From contig NC_071389.1 in NCBI RefSeq assembly GCF_022682495.2, positions 102,341,951 to 102,405,950 on the forward strand: a stretch of DNA of 64,000 nt. Direction: 5' to 3'. The translations under genes and the position numbers were made by a program. Shown in pieces: positions 10,402 to 23,175 of this stretch. The notes under the pieces are model-generated. The model was not told where the DNA came from. It ran no database searches and worked only from the letters and a program-made list of their open reading frames with translations. Each line of letters opens with the position of its first letter. Position 1 is the stretch's first letter. Source of the stretch: Desmodus rotundus (Eukaryota; Chordata; Mammalia; Chiroptera; Phyllostomidae).

Positions 10402-13159
10402 AAGAATGCAAAGATTGAAAGATGCTATAATCCCTCCTTTGCTGCAAACATAGCTTTCTTCACACAGTAACATCTCTGGGGATTTGAGGAAGGGCCTCTC
10501 CACCATCTGCTGGGGCTCCCACTTGCTACCCATGTCCCTGAGCCCTTCAGAGAATATAGGGTTCCTGGGTACAGACTTCTCGAAATTGGGGGACTAGTCA
10601 GGCTTGACTTGACAGCTTGAGCCCCCTCCTGTGTTAAATGAGCCAAGTCTTTCTCAGCAACTAAACCTGATTATTCTTCTGTGTTCTGTGGGTAAATTAG
10701 TAACTTACATTAAATAAAATTTTCAAAAGTGATTGGAAAACTTAACCCTGTTCCTTCAGTTATGGCAAGTAATACAATTCATTTTGCACTACAGTTATTT
10801 TATATCTTTTTCTACTTGACTTCCCACTCATTCACATTTATACGAATTAACTTATGTAAAGTGTTATAAATTAATTAGTCTATATGAATGTGCATTATAG
10901 GAACTGGTTGCTGTGCCACTGATACCTGTTAAATGAGTTCATGGCAAAGTGCCCTGTGAGGCATCTTCTTCCACAGTCCCTGATGCCTCAAGGTCAGGCC
11001 AATATCTTTGAAAGATTTTCAACTGAGTTCAATGATCAAGGTGAAGTCATGTTTCTCAAACCTGTGGCTACTGCGAGGATGGCACCGATGAACAGATACT
11101 TTGGTGTTCCTGTTCTGCTTACAGTCATTGTGAATCACAGGTTCCTCCAACTCTTTATTACCATATGGACACAGTGGAGATGAGACAAACTATGAAATCT
11201 GAAAAATTTAAATCTAATTTGTATTAGAGCCATCAGTTCTTAATAATTTCTTCTTAAATAAAACCTTTTGAAAGAGCTCACGATGTATTCATGAGCAAAT
11301 CACATGAGTCCTTGCACCCTTTATGACCCTCTTTCAAGAAACAATAGAATACATTGAAATAGATTTTTTAAAGTTGTTTTATACTATTTTTTAGCCTTGG
11401 GATATAAAAGTTGAAAAAAGGAGCAACTTGCTCTTCAACAAAGTAAAAGAAAAAAAAACGTTTTTGCCATCTTCCACTTTGAAATAGCCCCTGAGACTGG
11501 AACTGGGTTTTTAGGGCATATTAGTGTGGGTGTCCCCCTGTGACCCCTTCCCAAGGACAGACACACTAAGGGCCAGTGGGAGCTCAGATCCGGAAACTCC
11601 CAGAACAAGCTCCCATAGCAAGCACTCAGACCCCTTATGCCCTCTCTGCCTCCTTCCTTCTCTCCATCATTTACTGATCACACCCTAGAAGTAGGGATAA
11701 AAAGATGATTAAGAGCAGACAGTGCCCTTCAGGAAATGGCAGAGTAATGAGGGAGAGTAAGCAGGGCTCTCACACACCTAGACAGCTGCCGTCTCTCTGT
11801 TGTGCAACAAATGGTCCAGGGGTAATGGAGCCAAGGCTAGAGTCCCTGGGCCCCTGGGCAGGTCACTTCTTGACTCCTCTTCCCAGAGCTGCTGCATATA
11901 CTGCTACATGTCCCCACCAACAGTCAGCGGACACCCTGTAGCAGAGATGCTCTGTTCGTGTTTAAAGAGACTCCAGTCTCCTGCCAGGCATCAGTCTTGC
12001 TCGGCAAAGGCTATACAACCCTGCCCCCAAAGAGCCTACTGTATGGTGGAAAAGAGGTGATTGATCATGTCACTAGTAAGCAGGACAAGAGGTCAAGGGC
12101 AAAGTATTCTTGAAGCAAAGAGGTGAGTAGATGAAGTATATACAGTGAGTGTGCTGGGGACACAGTGTGTCAGACATACCCTGCCAGACCCCTGAAAAGT
12201 AAACTGTATAAAATGGGGCCCCCCAAAACTTTGTTTTAATTTGAATCTTCTTTCAGGAAGAGAAACATAGACACACAGCAAAAATAATCAAGTAAAGCCT
12301 ATTTTAATATACATTTAAATGTGGTTTTTAATATAATTTAGTGGTGACTAAAGGTGTCTTGCTTCTCAGGAAGAACTAAAGGAAAATTGTGGGTTTATGT
12401 GCTTTATTTTGGTTTTAGAGGCATAGCTTTTGCTTGTTTGATTTTTTTTTAAAGAATAATACATAACAGTTGGCAACAGAAAATGTCAGTAGTATTCTGC
12501 ACAGCAGTCAAGTTCTCAAACAATCTTCAGTAGTCCTCAAAAACTGAACACAAAAAGTACCTTCATTAGGAAAAAGAAGAGGAAAAAAAGGACTACCACC
12601 ACCAAGCCTCCACACTTTTGCAAAAGTTCAGCATTCAGGAGAAGTTCAGCTGAACTTGCCTGGCCTACATCAGCTGGCGGGTAATTTGTAATTCAGGTTA
12701 AAAACAAAACAGAGTGTGCATTGTTCTGACACTTGCCCTGATAACATCCCAGGAAAACTCTAGAGCTGGCAAGAGAGAAAAGCAGATAATGGCCCATGCT
12801 GTCATTGAGTTCAAAAAGCACTGTGGTTTTTCTTTTAAACGAGTATCTTCAGTTTCCGTGCACATGGTTTGTAACTGCAGCTCAAAATTTTCCACTGCTC
12901 TCCCCCTGAGAACAAACTCCATGGACAGTGGACAGTGTTCAATACCACCATACTTGTCAGCAGCCCTGGAGACACTACAGAGCCACTGCCAGCTGCCACC
13001 CACGCCACAGAGGTAGACCTCAGTCAGCAGACTGGTTTACCCACTGGACCACCACTCCCATCTAAGACTTACTTTCTGTTTCTCCTTTCCCTGTAAAAAT
13101 AGGACAAATTCCTCAAATTGGCAGTCCAAGTCTTTTATAAGCAAAATGGGCCTTTCTAG
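10402..13159. other. anonymous DNA, no gene recognised
   Basis: About 2.8 kb with no confidently named repeat or gene. Open frames are below 105 residues, overlap on opposite strands, and show no family features. A run of A around 11445-11460 may mark the tail of an old retroposon. Confidence 0.4.
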
Positions 13160-13310
13160 GCTAATAAGAATATTTCATATTTATCAAGTGCTTTAAAGAA
13201 GCTGTTGTCATCCCCATCTTACAAGTGAAGGCCTTTCTTAGGGAAGTAACTTAACTAAGGTCACATATGTAACAGTGGAGCTACCCACTCCCAAGCCTGG
13301 ATTCTAACAC
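13160..13310 (+). repeat. MIR SINE fragment
   Basis: MIR-like phrases: ATATTTATCAAGTGCTTTAA, TCATCCCCATCTTACAAGTG, AAGTAACTTAACTAAGGTCA. Confidence 0.65.
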
Positions 13311-13529
13311 TTTCTTCTTTCATCTTGTAGCCCATCTCTTGCAGACATGCTACTGGCACCTGCTGCTTCTCAGCATTGCCAGCATCTTCTGCCTGCTCCT
13401 GTGACTCACTCAACCTGAAATTACACTTCCCACTTATTTTTCTGTGCCTCTTCCTTGAAGCCCATCCCAGTCACCAGGAAGCCATCATTCATTCTAGCAC
13501 ATGGGGATGTGTGCCCTTGTCTCTTGGGG

Positions 13530-13544
13530 ATTTTTTGTAAGATT

Positions 13545-13587
<43 letters not shown>

Positions 13588-13788
13588 TTTTAGAGTGAAA
13601 GGAAGGGAGGGAGAAAGAAAAGGAGAGAAACATTGAGGTACAAGAGAAACATCGATCAGTTGCCTCTTGCACATCCCCAACAAGGGACCTGGACCAAAAT
13701 CCAGGCATGTGCCCTGACTAGCAATTGAACCGGTGACATTTTGCTCTGTGGGAGGACACCCAACCAGCTGAGTCACACCACTCATGGA
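13530..13788 (-). mobile_element. Ves SINE with expanded (ATTT)n tail
   Basis: Complement of a Ves SINE. Its A-rich tail appears on the plus strand as TAAGATTTTATTTATTTATT and has expanded to about ten TTTA units (13543-13590). The head reads CCAACCAGCTGAGTCACACC. A perfect 11-bp duplication, GTCTCTTGGGG, lies at 13519-13529 and 13789-13799, giving exact ends. Confidence 0.94.
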
Positions 13789-13814
13789 GTCTCTTGGGGT
13801 TTCCTTATTGCATT

Positions 13815-13970
13815 GTAGGGTGGAAAGAGAACAGTCTTTGAGTCATGCTTGGGTTCAAATCTCAGTCTTCCAATCATGAACTGTGTGGCCTTGGGAAAGT
13901 TTCTCAACTTCTCTGATTCTCATTTCATCATTTCTTAGGACTGCGATGTCATGTTGATCTTACAGGGTGG
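13815..13970 (+). repeat. MIR SINE fragment
   Basis: MIR phrases: GGTGGAAAGAGAACAGTC, TGTGTGGCCTTGGGAAAGTT, CTCAACTTCTCTGATTCTCA. Confidence 0.75.
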
Positions 13971-16900
13971 GTCAAGCACAGAAATGGGCTTACTCTGCAC
14001 ATGTTGCACAATTACTTGATAAAAACTGGGACTGAGACAGTGAGTTCATAAAACACACACGTACACCCACACATTGCAACTTCTGGTTAATTGAACCTAA
14101 ACATCTGTACTTATCTCCACTCCTATCATAAATGTCAATTAAACGACTGTGAAGAAAAAAGGTATAAACTCATAAGAACAAAGAAAATGGAAAGGAAAGG
14201 AGAAGACCAACTTTGGGGTAATAAAAAGATTTTTTTTCACAGAGGACACAAAAATTTACCTACCTCCTACGTTCCCTTTCTTAGGAAACTAGTAGGAGAT
14301 AAACATCTGCAAAACAAGGGTATAAACTGAGAAAGAAGAAGACATGGAATCCTGAATGCAGAAGCTCTGCTCAGGGGTGAGGCAAAGTGTGCCCAGAGGT
14401 GACAGCTGGCAGCCATCCTCCAGGACCCTGTTCAGACTGAAGCAGTAGGAAGGAGGGAGACACCAAGAAACAAATGGAACAGATAGTTGAATAATAGAGA
14501 CATACAAAACTAAGTGAATGGAAAACGCAGTCATTGTTTACTCCATAGGTGGGGAAAAGATGGGATGAAAAAAAACATCAATGCAAAACACAATTTAGTT
14601 AGGAAGTAATTATGTACATAGTTAAAATAACATAAATAACCAATATTTATTTAACCAAAATAGGAGTCATGATTACATACATTATGAGGGTGAAGGGAAG
14701 GGATGTGTATATTGGATGGGAGTAGTGGGGGTTAGATAAAAACTAAACTTTCAAATATCATAATGAAAATGTCAATAGGTCTAAAATCCATATATCAATA
14801 AAGAGCATAATAAGCACATTGTTTAGAAATATAGAGGCAATTATCAAAAAAGCTCTACAAAATTAAAGGCATTATTTTCCTCTGGGGGCAAAGGATGGAG
14901 AAAAGCAGAGGGGTTGGGCAGAGAGTTGAAATATTTCCTTTAAAAGCCTTTGTTCTTCTTGAATGTTTAAACTGTCTATTTATCATTTTGGTAAAAAATT
15001 TAAAATAGTAAATATTTTCATTAGTATTTAGTTAAACTGTGTGAAATGCAATTAAATCCCCTATTTTACAAATTTAAATTATGGAATTTAGTTTTATCAG
15101 TATAAACAGCAAGTATTTGATCTTAAAGGAGCAGACCTGGTCAGTAGAACCTGTGACAATCCTACAGAAGTACCATTACTGCTAATGGCAGTTTAGGATA
15201 TTCCTGGACCCTGGAGACTTAATAATGGTTTGAAACTCAAGGCCTCTGAAGGCTTAAAAAGTTAACTCTAGATGGTGTTTTAATGATAGAGAAGAATTTA
15301 GGAAAACTTAAGAGACAGAAAAGGTTTGTGACCTGAAATACTTGGGTAAGTTATCTGAATGGATCCCAGCCATTAGTTAGTTTTTCCCTTTCACATGCCC
15401 TTATAAAACACATGACTTTGGGGAAATCAAGAAGGTTTTTAGTTAAGTTCTCTTAGTAAAATTGGGATAATCAGCTTCTCTATTATTGCAACATTCATCT
15501 TCCTTATTTACATGTAAGAATCCCATTCTAAACTCATACAGAATTGAATGAGATTTCAGATTTTGAACCCCATACAAGAGCATGTGGTTATTATGAATGT
15601 CACCAAAAGAACTCACTATGGGTAAATTTGGTTATACAACACAATTTTTAATACATTTCCCAAGGATCAATGCAATCCTGGATCAATTGAAACCTAGATG
15701 ACAGTCGGACATAGGTATATTATATTCAGTGAGTAGAGAGAAGTGTAAAAGGAAGAATTTTTGTGCCTAAGAAATTTGTCATCAAATTTAGAATAGATAA
15801 GGTACAAAATTAGCTACAGAATGGGCAGGTTAGGACATGTGCCTTAGGAGTAATGGAAAGTTCTGCAGAAGCTGGGAGAGTTGGCTGTCTGCTGGAATGA
15901 TCAATGAAGACCCTCAGAAGGGAAGGGTGGCCAGTAGATTGGCCAGTAGCTCCCATGGTGGCTTGTCCCAAGATGCAGCAAAGACTTCATTGCCTTGTTG
16001 GTGCTGATTGTCCCCTCCCTGTCCAATCACCTGTTGTCTGTCACCCTGCCATTGATTTGCATGAAATTAGAACAGAGACTTTCTAGATTGAAGTGGAGTC
16101 ATGATAAAGTCCGCTGAAACACTGTCATTGACTCTCAACCCATTACCCCCAGCCCTGGCATTCCCAGCAGTTGATTGTATCTGATTGTCTAAAAGTGACA
16201 TTCCTGGTTGTGGCTCCTAACTCCTGCTTAAAGCAAAGCAAATAGCAAGCAGCTATTAACCACACTTTCACCATTGTTAGAAAACTCTGAGAAATCACAA
16301 GATTTCAGGCAATGGTTCTTCATTACTTCAGATTACAAAATACTAAGTTCCACAGGACTGTGTATATCTTGTCAGCAATATAACCCAGTGAATGATTGGT
16401 CCATGTACTTATTAAAATTTTTTCACACTAGGTCACACATTAGAAGCTGTCTAATCATATCACAACTTCTATGCTGTGAAAAATACACAGAGTATTGTGA
16501 GAAGATGCTTTAAAATAACTGATCTTAAGACAGTAAGAGGCTAAAATCAGCCCCATGAAAGGATTATTGTCACAAGGAGACAGTAAAACCATGTGCATGA
16601 AATGAGGAGGAAAACACTGAGCACCACACAGGCTGAAAACAACACTGCAATCTTGTGATGGAAGTAGGAACGGATGTTATTAATAACTGGGTCACCTAAG
16701 GAAACATCTGTCTCCACTGTGGCAGTGATGGGGGTGGTCAGGGAAGCTGGGCACCTGAAGCATGAGCAAATGAAAAGAAACTGGAGATACTTGTTTAAGG
16801 ACAAAAATGAAAATGATAAAAGATTTTCATTTCAGAGTTTTCCTTTTTTTCCAGAATTTTCCTGAGGTTTAGTTTGAAAAGCAAGATAACTACAACCCAA

Positions 16901-17739
16901 CTCAGTGGCAGCAGTTTACCAATACAACACAGACCTGGAAGTTCAGAGGCAGACGAGCCTGGTTTGCCGGCTCCACAACCCCAGAAAGCCAACACACAGG
17001 CCTCCACCTCATCACACTCTCCAGAGACTTGCACCCCTTGGGGCCACACTCATTACACTCAGAAGTCATTTATGAGCCAGGCAAGAAGGTCGTGCGGCTG
17101 CTTTCATACTGGACCAGACAGTACTTAACCAGGTCAGCACCTCCCTTTTTATTAACCCTGATGCTGAGTTTCCAAAATTCAGATCCCCTCCCTCTGGGTG
17201 AAGCTTTGTCCCAGGGCATGTGCAGGACACAGAGCTCAGGTGTCAGGGGACAAGACCAGCTTCTCCTCTCACTGACCAAGTCCCATTCCTTCTTGGAGCT
17301 GTGGTCCTCCCAGGAGTGAGGGTGTAATTGCCCCATGTAATATGTAAGATAATTATGTATATGTGCTTAATAAGGTTTAAATGTCAAAGAACATGATCTG
17401 AAGTAGGCAACTGATGGACTGATGATGGAAATTCTATCCCTGCTGTGTGACCATGGGTTCCCCTTGTGACTCACTGGGACCAACAGAATGTGGCAGAGCT
17501 GACTTTTGGGCAGCGTTGGGACTTACCTGGGGATCAGCTGACACTCAGGCTACACTGCCAAGTTCAGAGACAGTGATGAAGGAAGGGAGGTCATCCTGCA
17601 CATCCCAGCCCCAGCCCAGTGCCCAGCAGAAGGAAGCTGTATAGGAGACTGCACATGGGATGGGCAAATGCCACCCCACTGAGCTCTACAAACCCACAGA
17701 GTCATGACAAATAATAAATCATTGGTTTCTTCTTTTTTA
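13971..17739. other. anonymous DNA, no gene recognised
   Basis: Nearly 3.8 kb without a nameable gene or repeat, AT-rich in its first half. Open frames at 16547-16804 (minus, with a hydrophobic segment) and 16874-17336 (both strands) are noted in the findings, but no exon boundaries or family match support them. Confidence 0.4.
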
Positions 17740-17942
17740 AATTCTCACCCAAGGATATGTTTATTGATTTTAGAGTGAGAGAGGCAGAGAGAAACATTGA
17801 TGTGTGAAAGAAACATCGATTCTATAAATGTCCCAAATGGGGATCAAACCCACAACCTGGGTATGTGCACTGACTGGGAATTGAACCTGCAACCTTTTGC
17901 TGTACAGGATGACATTCCAACCAACTGAGTCACCAGGCAAGG
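17740..17942 (-). mobile_element. older Ves SINE copy
   Basis: Diverged complement of a Ves SINE: TTTTAGAGTGAGAGAGGCAG, AAACATTGATGTGTGAAAGA, GGGAATTGAACCTGCAACCT, CCAACCAACTGAGTCACCAG. The A-rich end has decayed and no clean duplication is visible. Confidence 0.85.
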
Positions 17943-18450
17943 AGGACCACTGATTTGTTAAATCACTCAGTTTTTGGAGTAGTTTGTTACACAGCAACAG
18001 AAAATGTAAATGATAACTCTGACATAAAAGTTGTAAAAGAGTTTTCATCATTGACTGCAATTTCTACTTGGGCAACTCTGAAGTAGACAGTCAACTCTCA
18101 AGTGTCTAAGTATTCTTTGGGGTTTGTCTTTTTTTTAAATTAATTAATTTATTTTTATTCAGTTACAATTGTCTGCATTTTCTCCCCCTCCCTTCACCCC
18201 ACCGCAGCCAGTCCCACTTCCCTCCCCCACCTCAACCCTCCCCCTTGATTTTGTCCTTCTGTCCTTTACAGTAGCTCCTATAGACCCCTCTCCCCACTAT
18301 CCCCTCCCCACTCCCCTATGGCTATTGTTACAATGTTCTTAATTTCAATGTCTCTGGTTATATTTTGTTTGCTATTTTCTTTTGTTGATTATGTTCCAGT
18401 TAAAGGTGAGATCATATGGTATTTGTCCCTCACCACCTGGCTTATTTCAC

Positions 18451-21400
18451 TTAGCATAATGCTCTCCAGTTCCATCCATGCCATTGCAAAGGGTATAAGC
18501 TCCTTCTTTCTTTGTGCTGCTTAGAATTCCATTGTGTAAATGTACCATAATTTTTGATCCACTCATTTCCTGATGGGCACTTAGGTTGCTTCCAGTACTT
18601 GGCTATTGTAAATTGTGCTGCTATGAACATTGGGGTGCACAGGTTCTTTTGGATTGGTGTTTCAGGGTTCTTAGGGTATAATCCCAGCAGCGGAAATGCT
18701 GGGTCAAAGGGCAGTTCCATTTTTAGTTTTCTGAGGAAATTCCATACTGTTTTCCACAGTGGCCTCACCAGTCTGCATTCCCACCAACAGTGCACTAGGG
18801 TTCCCTTTTCTCCGCATCCTCTCCAACATTTGTTTGTTGATTTGTTTATGTTGGCCACTCTAACTGGTATGAGATGGTACCTTATTGTGGTTTTAATTTG
18901 CATCTCTCTGATGGCTAGTGATGCTGAGTATCTTTTCATATGTCTCTGGGCCCTCTGTATGTCTTCCTTGGAGAAGTGTCTGTTCAAGTCCTTTGCCCAT
19001 TTTTTAATTGGGTTGTTTGTCTTCCTGGAGTAGAGTCGTGTGAGTTCTTTATGTATTTTGGAGATCAGGCCCTTGTCTGAGGTGTCATTGGCAAATATGC
19101 TTTCCCATACTGTTGGTTCTCTTTGTATTTTAATGCTGTTTTCTTTAGCCCTGCAGAAGCTTTTTATTTTGATGAAGTCCCATTTGTTTATTCTTTCCTT
19201 TATGTCCCTTGCTTTAGGGGACATGTCTGTGAGGATGTTGCTGCGTGGAATGTCTGATATCTTACTGCAAATGTTTTCCTCTAGGACTTTTATGGTGTTA
19301 TGACTTATATTTAAGTCTTTTATCCATCTTGAATTTATTTTTGTGTGTGGTGTAAGTTGGTGATCGAGTTTCATTTTTTTGCACGTAGCTGTCCAGATCT
19401 CCCAACACCATCTGTTGAAGAGGATATTTTTGCTCCAGTTTATGCACCTGCCTCCTTTGTCAAATATTAATTGACCATGAAGACTTGGGTTTATTTCTGG
19501 ACTCTCTGTTCTATTCCATTGGTCTATGTGCCTGTTTTTATGCCAGTACCAGGCTGTTTTGATGACAGTGGCCTTGTAATACAGTTTGATATCAGGTATT
19601 GTGATCCCTCCTGCTTTGTTCTTCTTTCTCAAAATTGCTGCAGCTATTCTGGTTCGTTTATGGTTCCATATGAATTTGTGAAGTGTTTGTTCTATATCTG
19701 TGAAATATGTCATGGATACTCTAATAGGGATTGCATGGAATCTATAAATTGCTTTGGGTAGTATGGCCATTTTGATGATGTTAATTCTTCCAATCCATGA
19801 GCATGGTACATGCTTCCATTTGTTTGTGTCTTCCTTAGTTTCTTTCTTCAATGTTGTGTAGTTTTCTGAGTACAGGTCTTTTACCTCCTTGGTTAGGTTG
19901 ATTCCTAGGTACTTTATTTTTCTTGTTGCTATATCAAATGGGATTTTTTCCCTGATTTCTGTTTCTGCAGCTTCGTTGTTGGTATACAAGAATGCCTTTG
20001 ATTTCTGAGTATTGACTTTGTATCCAGCTGTTTTGCCAAATTCATTTATTAGGTCGAGTAGTTTTTTGGTGGAATCTATGGGATTTTCCATGTACACTAT
20101 CATTTCATCTGCAAACAGTGACAGTTTCATTTCCTCCTTTCCAATTTGGATGCCTTTTATTGCTTTTTCTTGTGTGATTGCTGTGGCTAGGACTTCCAGT
20201 ACTATGTTGAATAGGAGTGGTGAGAGAGGGCATCCTTGTCTTGTTCCTGATCTTAGTGGGAACGATCTAAGTTTTTGTCCATTGAGTATGATGTTGGCTG
20301 TAGGTCTCTCATATATGGCCTTTATTATGTTGAGGAATGCTCCCTCTATTCCCACTTTGTTGAGGGTTTTTTATCATAAATGGGTGCTGTACCTTATCAA
20401 ATGCTTTTTCCACATCTGTTGATAGAATCAAGTGGTTTTTGTCTTTGCTTTTGTGATGTATTATCTTTATTGACTTATGAATATTGTACCATCCTTGCAT
20501 CCCGGGGATGAATCCCACTTTATCATGGTGTATGATCATTTTACTGTATTGCTGGATGCGGTTTGCCAATACTTTGTTGAGGATTTTAGCATCTATGTTC
20601 ATCAGTAGTATTGGCTGGAAGTTTTCTTTCTTTGTTATGTCTTTATATGGTTTTGGGATTAGGATGATGTTGGCTTCATACAACGAGTTTGGGAGTCTTC
20701 CCTCTTCTTGAATTTTTTGAAATAATCTGTGGAGGATGGGGGTTAGCTCCCCCTCAAATACTCTGTAGAATTTTCCTGTGAAACCATCTGGTCCAGGGCT
20801 TTTGTGTGTTGGGAGTTTTTTGATGACTGCTTCAATTTCGTCTGCTGTTATTGGTCTGTTCAGGTTTTCTGCTGCTTCTTCATTCAGTTTTGGAAGATTA
20901 TATTTTTCTAGAAATGTGTCCATTTCACCTAGGTTTTCAAATTTCTTGGCATACAGTTCTTCGTAGTAATTTCTTACAATCCTTTGTATTTCTGTGGTAT
21001 CAGTTGTAATCTCTCCTCTTTCATTTCTAATTGTGTTTATTTGGATCCTCTCTCTTTTTGTCTTGATGAGCCTACTTAAAGGCTTGTCGACTTTGTTTAT
21101 CTTTTCAAAGAACCAGCTCCTGGATTCATTGATCCTTACAATTGTGCTTTTAGTCTCTATGTCATTTAATGCTGCTCTGATCTTGGTTATTTCCTTCCTT
21201 TTGCTTGGTCTGGGCTGTCTTTGTTGTTGTTCCTCCAGTTCTTGTAGGCGTAGGGTTAGGCTGTTTGTTTGAAATGTTTCTATCTTTTTAAGGTAGGCCT
21301 GTATTGCTATGAACTTCCCTCTCAGGACTGCCTTTGCTGTGTCCCATAGGTTTTGGGCTGTTGTGAGTTCATTTTCATTTGTTTCCAGAAAGTTTTTGAT

Positions 21401-22198
21401 TTCTTCCCTAATCTCGTTCTTGACCCATTCATTGTTTAATAGCATGCTATTCAGTCTCCATGATTTTGAGTGTTTGGCGTTTTTTCCTTTGGGGTTGGTT
21501 TCTAGTTTCAGTCCCTTGTGATCAGAGAAAATGCTTGGTATGATTTCAATTTTCTTGAATTTGTTGAGGCTTGCTTTATGTCCTATCATGTGGTCTATCT
21601 TTGAAAATGTTGCATGTACACTTGAAAAGAATGTGTATTTTGCTTCTTTGGGATGAAAGGCTCTATATCTATCAGTTAAGTCCATTTCCTCTAGGGTATT
21701 GTTAAGTGACACAATATCCTTCTTGATATTTTGTTTAGAAGATCTCTCCATTTTTGACAGTGGGGTATTAAAATCCCCCACTCTAATTGTGTTGCTGTCA
21801 ATATCTTTCTTGAAGTCCTCCAAGATTTTCTTTATGTATTTGGGTGCTCCTATGTTGGGAACATATATATTTCCAATGTTTATGCCTTCTTGGTGGATTC
21901 TTCCTTTGAGTATTATGAAGTGACCATCTGGGTCTCTCTTTATGGCCCTTTTTTTGAAGTCTATTTTGTCTGATATGAGTATTGCTACCCCTGCTTTTTT
22001 TTCCTGTCCTTTTTCTTGGAATATTTGTTTCCAGCCCTTCACTTTCAGTCTGTGTAGGTCTTCTGTCCTGAGATGGGTTTCTTGTAGGCAGCATATGTGT
22101 GGGTCATGCTTTCTTATCCATTCAGCTATTCTATGTCTTTTGATTGGAGCATTTAATCCATTTACATTTAAGGTTATTATTGAAAGGTATTTATTCAT
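18451..22198 (-). pseudogene. L1 ORF2 (endonuclease-reverse transcriptase), inactivated
   Basis: ORF2 encodes the endonuclease and reverse transcriptase that nick target DNA and copy RNA at the nick. The first reading block (22198 to 20309) starts [16 protein letters not shown] and holds the apurinic-type endonuclease: [22 protein letters not shown] and SDHKG carry the expected catalytic Asn, Glu, Asp and His. Reverse transcriptase begins later ([18 protein letters not shown]). A one-base expansion of a T run (plus strand 20367-20372) shifts the frame; the second block (20355 to 18451) continues with [13 protein letters not shown] and the C-terminal Cys motif [18 protein letters not shown]. 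The catalytic motif reads FADE rather than FADD (codon at 20104-20106), which should destroy polymerase activity. Near the 3' end an A-run deletion (about 18555) and a Tyr-to-stop change spoil the last residues. Confidence 0.93.
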
Positions 22199-22252
22199 TA
22201 CCGATTCTTTGTCCCTGTGTTCTTCCCTCTTTCTCTCTTTTCCTTCCTTTCC

Positions 22253-23175
22253 TTACAGCAGCTCCTTTAGCATCTCTTGTGGAGCTGGTTTGGTGGAGCT
22301 GTATTCTTTTAGACTTCTTTTGTCTGGGAAACTCTTTATTTGGCCTTCTATCTTGATTGAGAGCATTGCTGGGTAAAGTAGTCTTGGTTGCAGTCCTCTG
22401 GTTCTCATTACTTGGAATATTTTTTGCCATTCTCTTCTGGCTTGGAGCGTTTCCATTGAGAAGTCAGTTGCTAACCTTATTGGGGCTCCCTTGTATGTTA
22501 CTTCCTTTTTTTCCCTTGCTGCCTTTAAGATTCTTTCTTTGTCTTGGAAATTTGCCATTTTAATTATGATGTGTCTTGAAGTAGGCCTCTTTGGGTTCCT
22601 CTTGATTGGGACTCTCTGTGATTCCTGGATTTGTGTGACTTTTTCTCTCATCAAATTAGGGAAATTTTCCATCATTACTTTTTCAAACAGGTTTTCTATC
22701 CCTTGCTCTTCCTCTTCTCCTTCTGGTATCCCTATTATACAGACATTATTGCGTTTCATGTTGTCCTGCATTTCCCTTAATCCCTCTTCATTCTTTCTGA
22801 GCCTCTTTTCCTTTTCTTTCTCATTCTGGGTGTTTTTTTCTACCTTGTCCTCCAGTTTGCCGATCCAATTCTCTGCTTCATCAAGCCTGCTTTTGATTCC
22901 TTCTACTGTTTCTTCAGTTCAGAAATTGTATTCTTCATTTCCTCCTGACCCTTGTTGATAGTTTCTATTTCTTTTTTCATGTTGATATAGTTTGCAGTGA
23001 GTTCATTGTAGTTTCCCTGTAGTTTTTGGTAATTCTGTGTGAGCTCATTAAGCTTCCTCATAACCAATTCCTTGAACTCAGTATCTGATAGCTGACTTGC
23101 CTCTTTTTCATTTAGCATTGTTTCTGACACTTCCCCCTTTCCTTTCATTTGGGGCTTGTTTCTTTGTCTTCCCAT
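22253..23175 (-). pseudogene. L1 ORF1 (RNA-binding chaperone), frameshifted
   Basis: ORF1p binds L1 RNA as a trimer and acts as a nucleic-acid chaperone. I take the start at MGRQRNK (23175), because the second L1 in this window begins at the equivalent methionine, although the frame is open upstream to 23397. The N-terminal half is Lys/Glu-rich and coiled-coil-like (YQKLQGNYNELTANY). A one-base loss near 22890-22900, seen against the other copy (ACTGTTTCTT versus ACTGTGTTCTT), breaks the frame after TISELK. The second block (22771-22253) carries the RRM-like and C-terminal domain, including ENFPNLMREKVTQIQESQRV, HIIIKMANFQDKERILKAAR and ETLQARREWQKIF. Intact length would be about 307 residues, within the family range. 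Confidence 0.9.

Noticed and set aside
13543..13590. Independent (TTTA)n satellite
   Set aside because: It is the expanded A-rich tail of a Ves SINE with exact target duplications.
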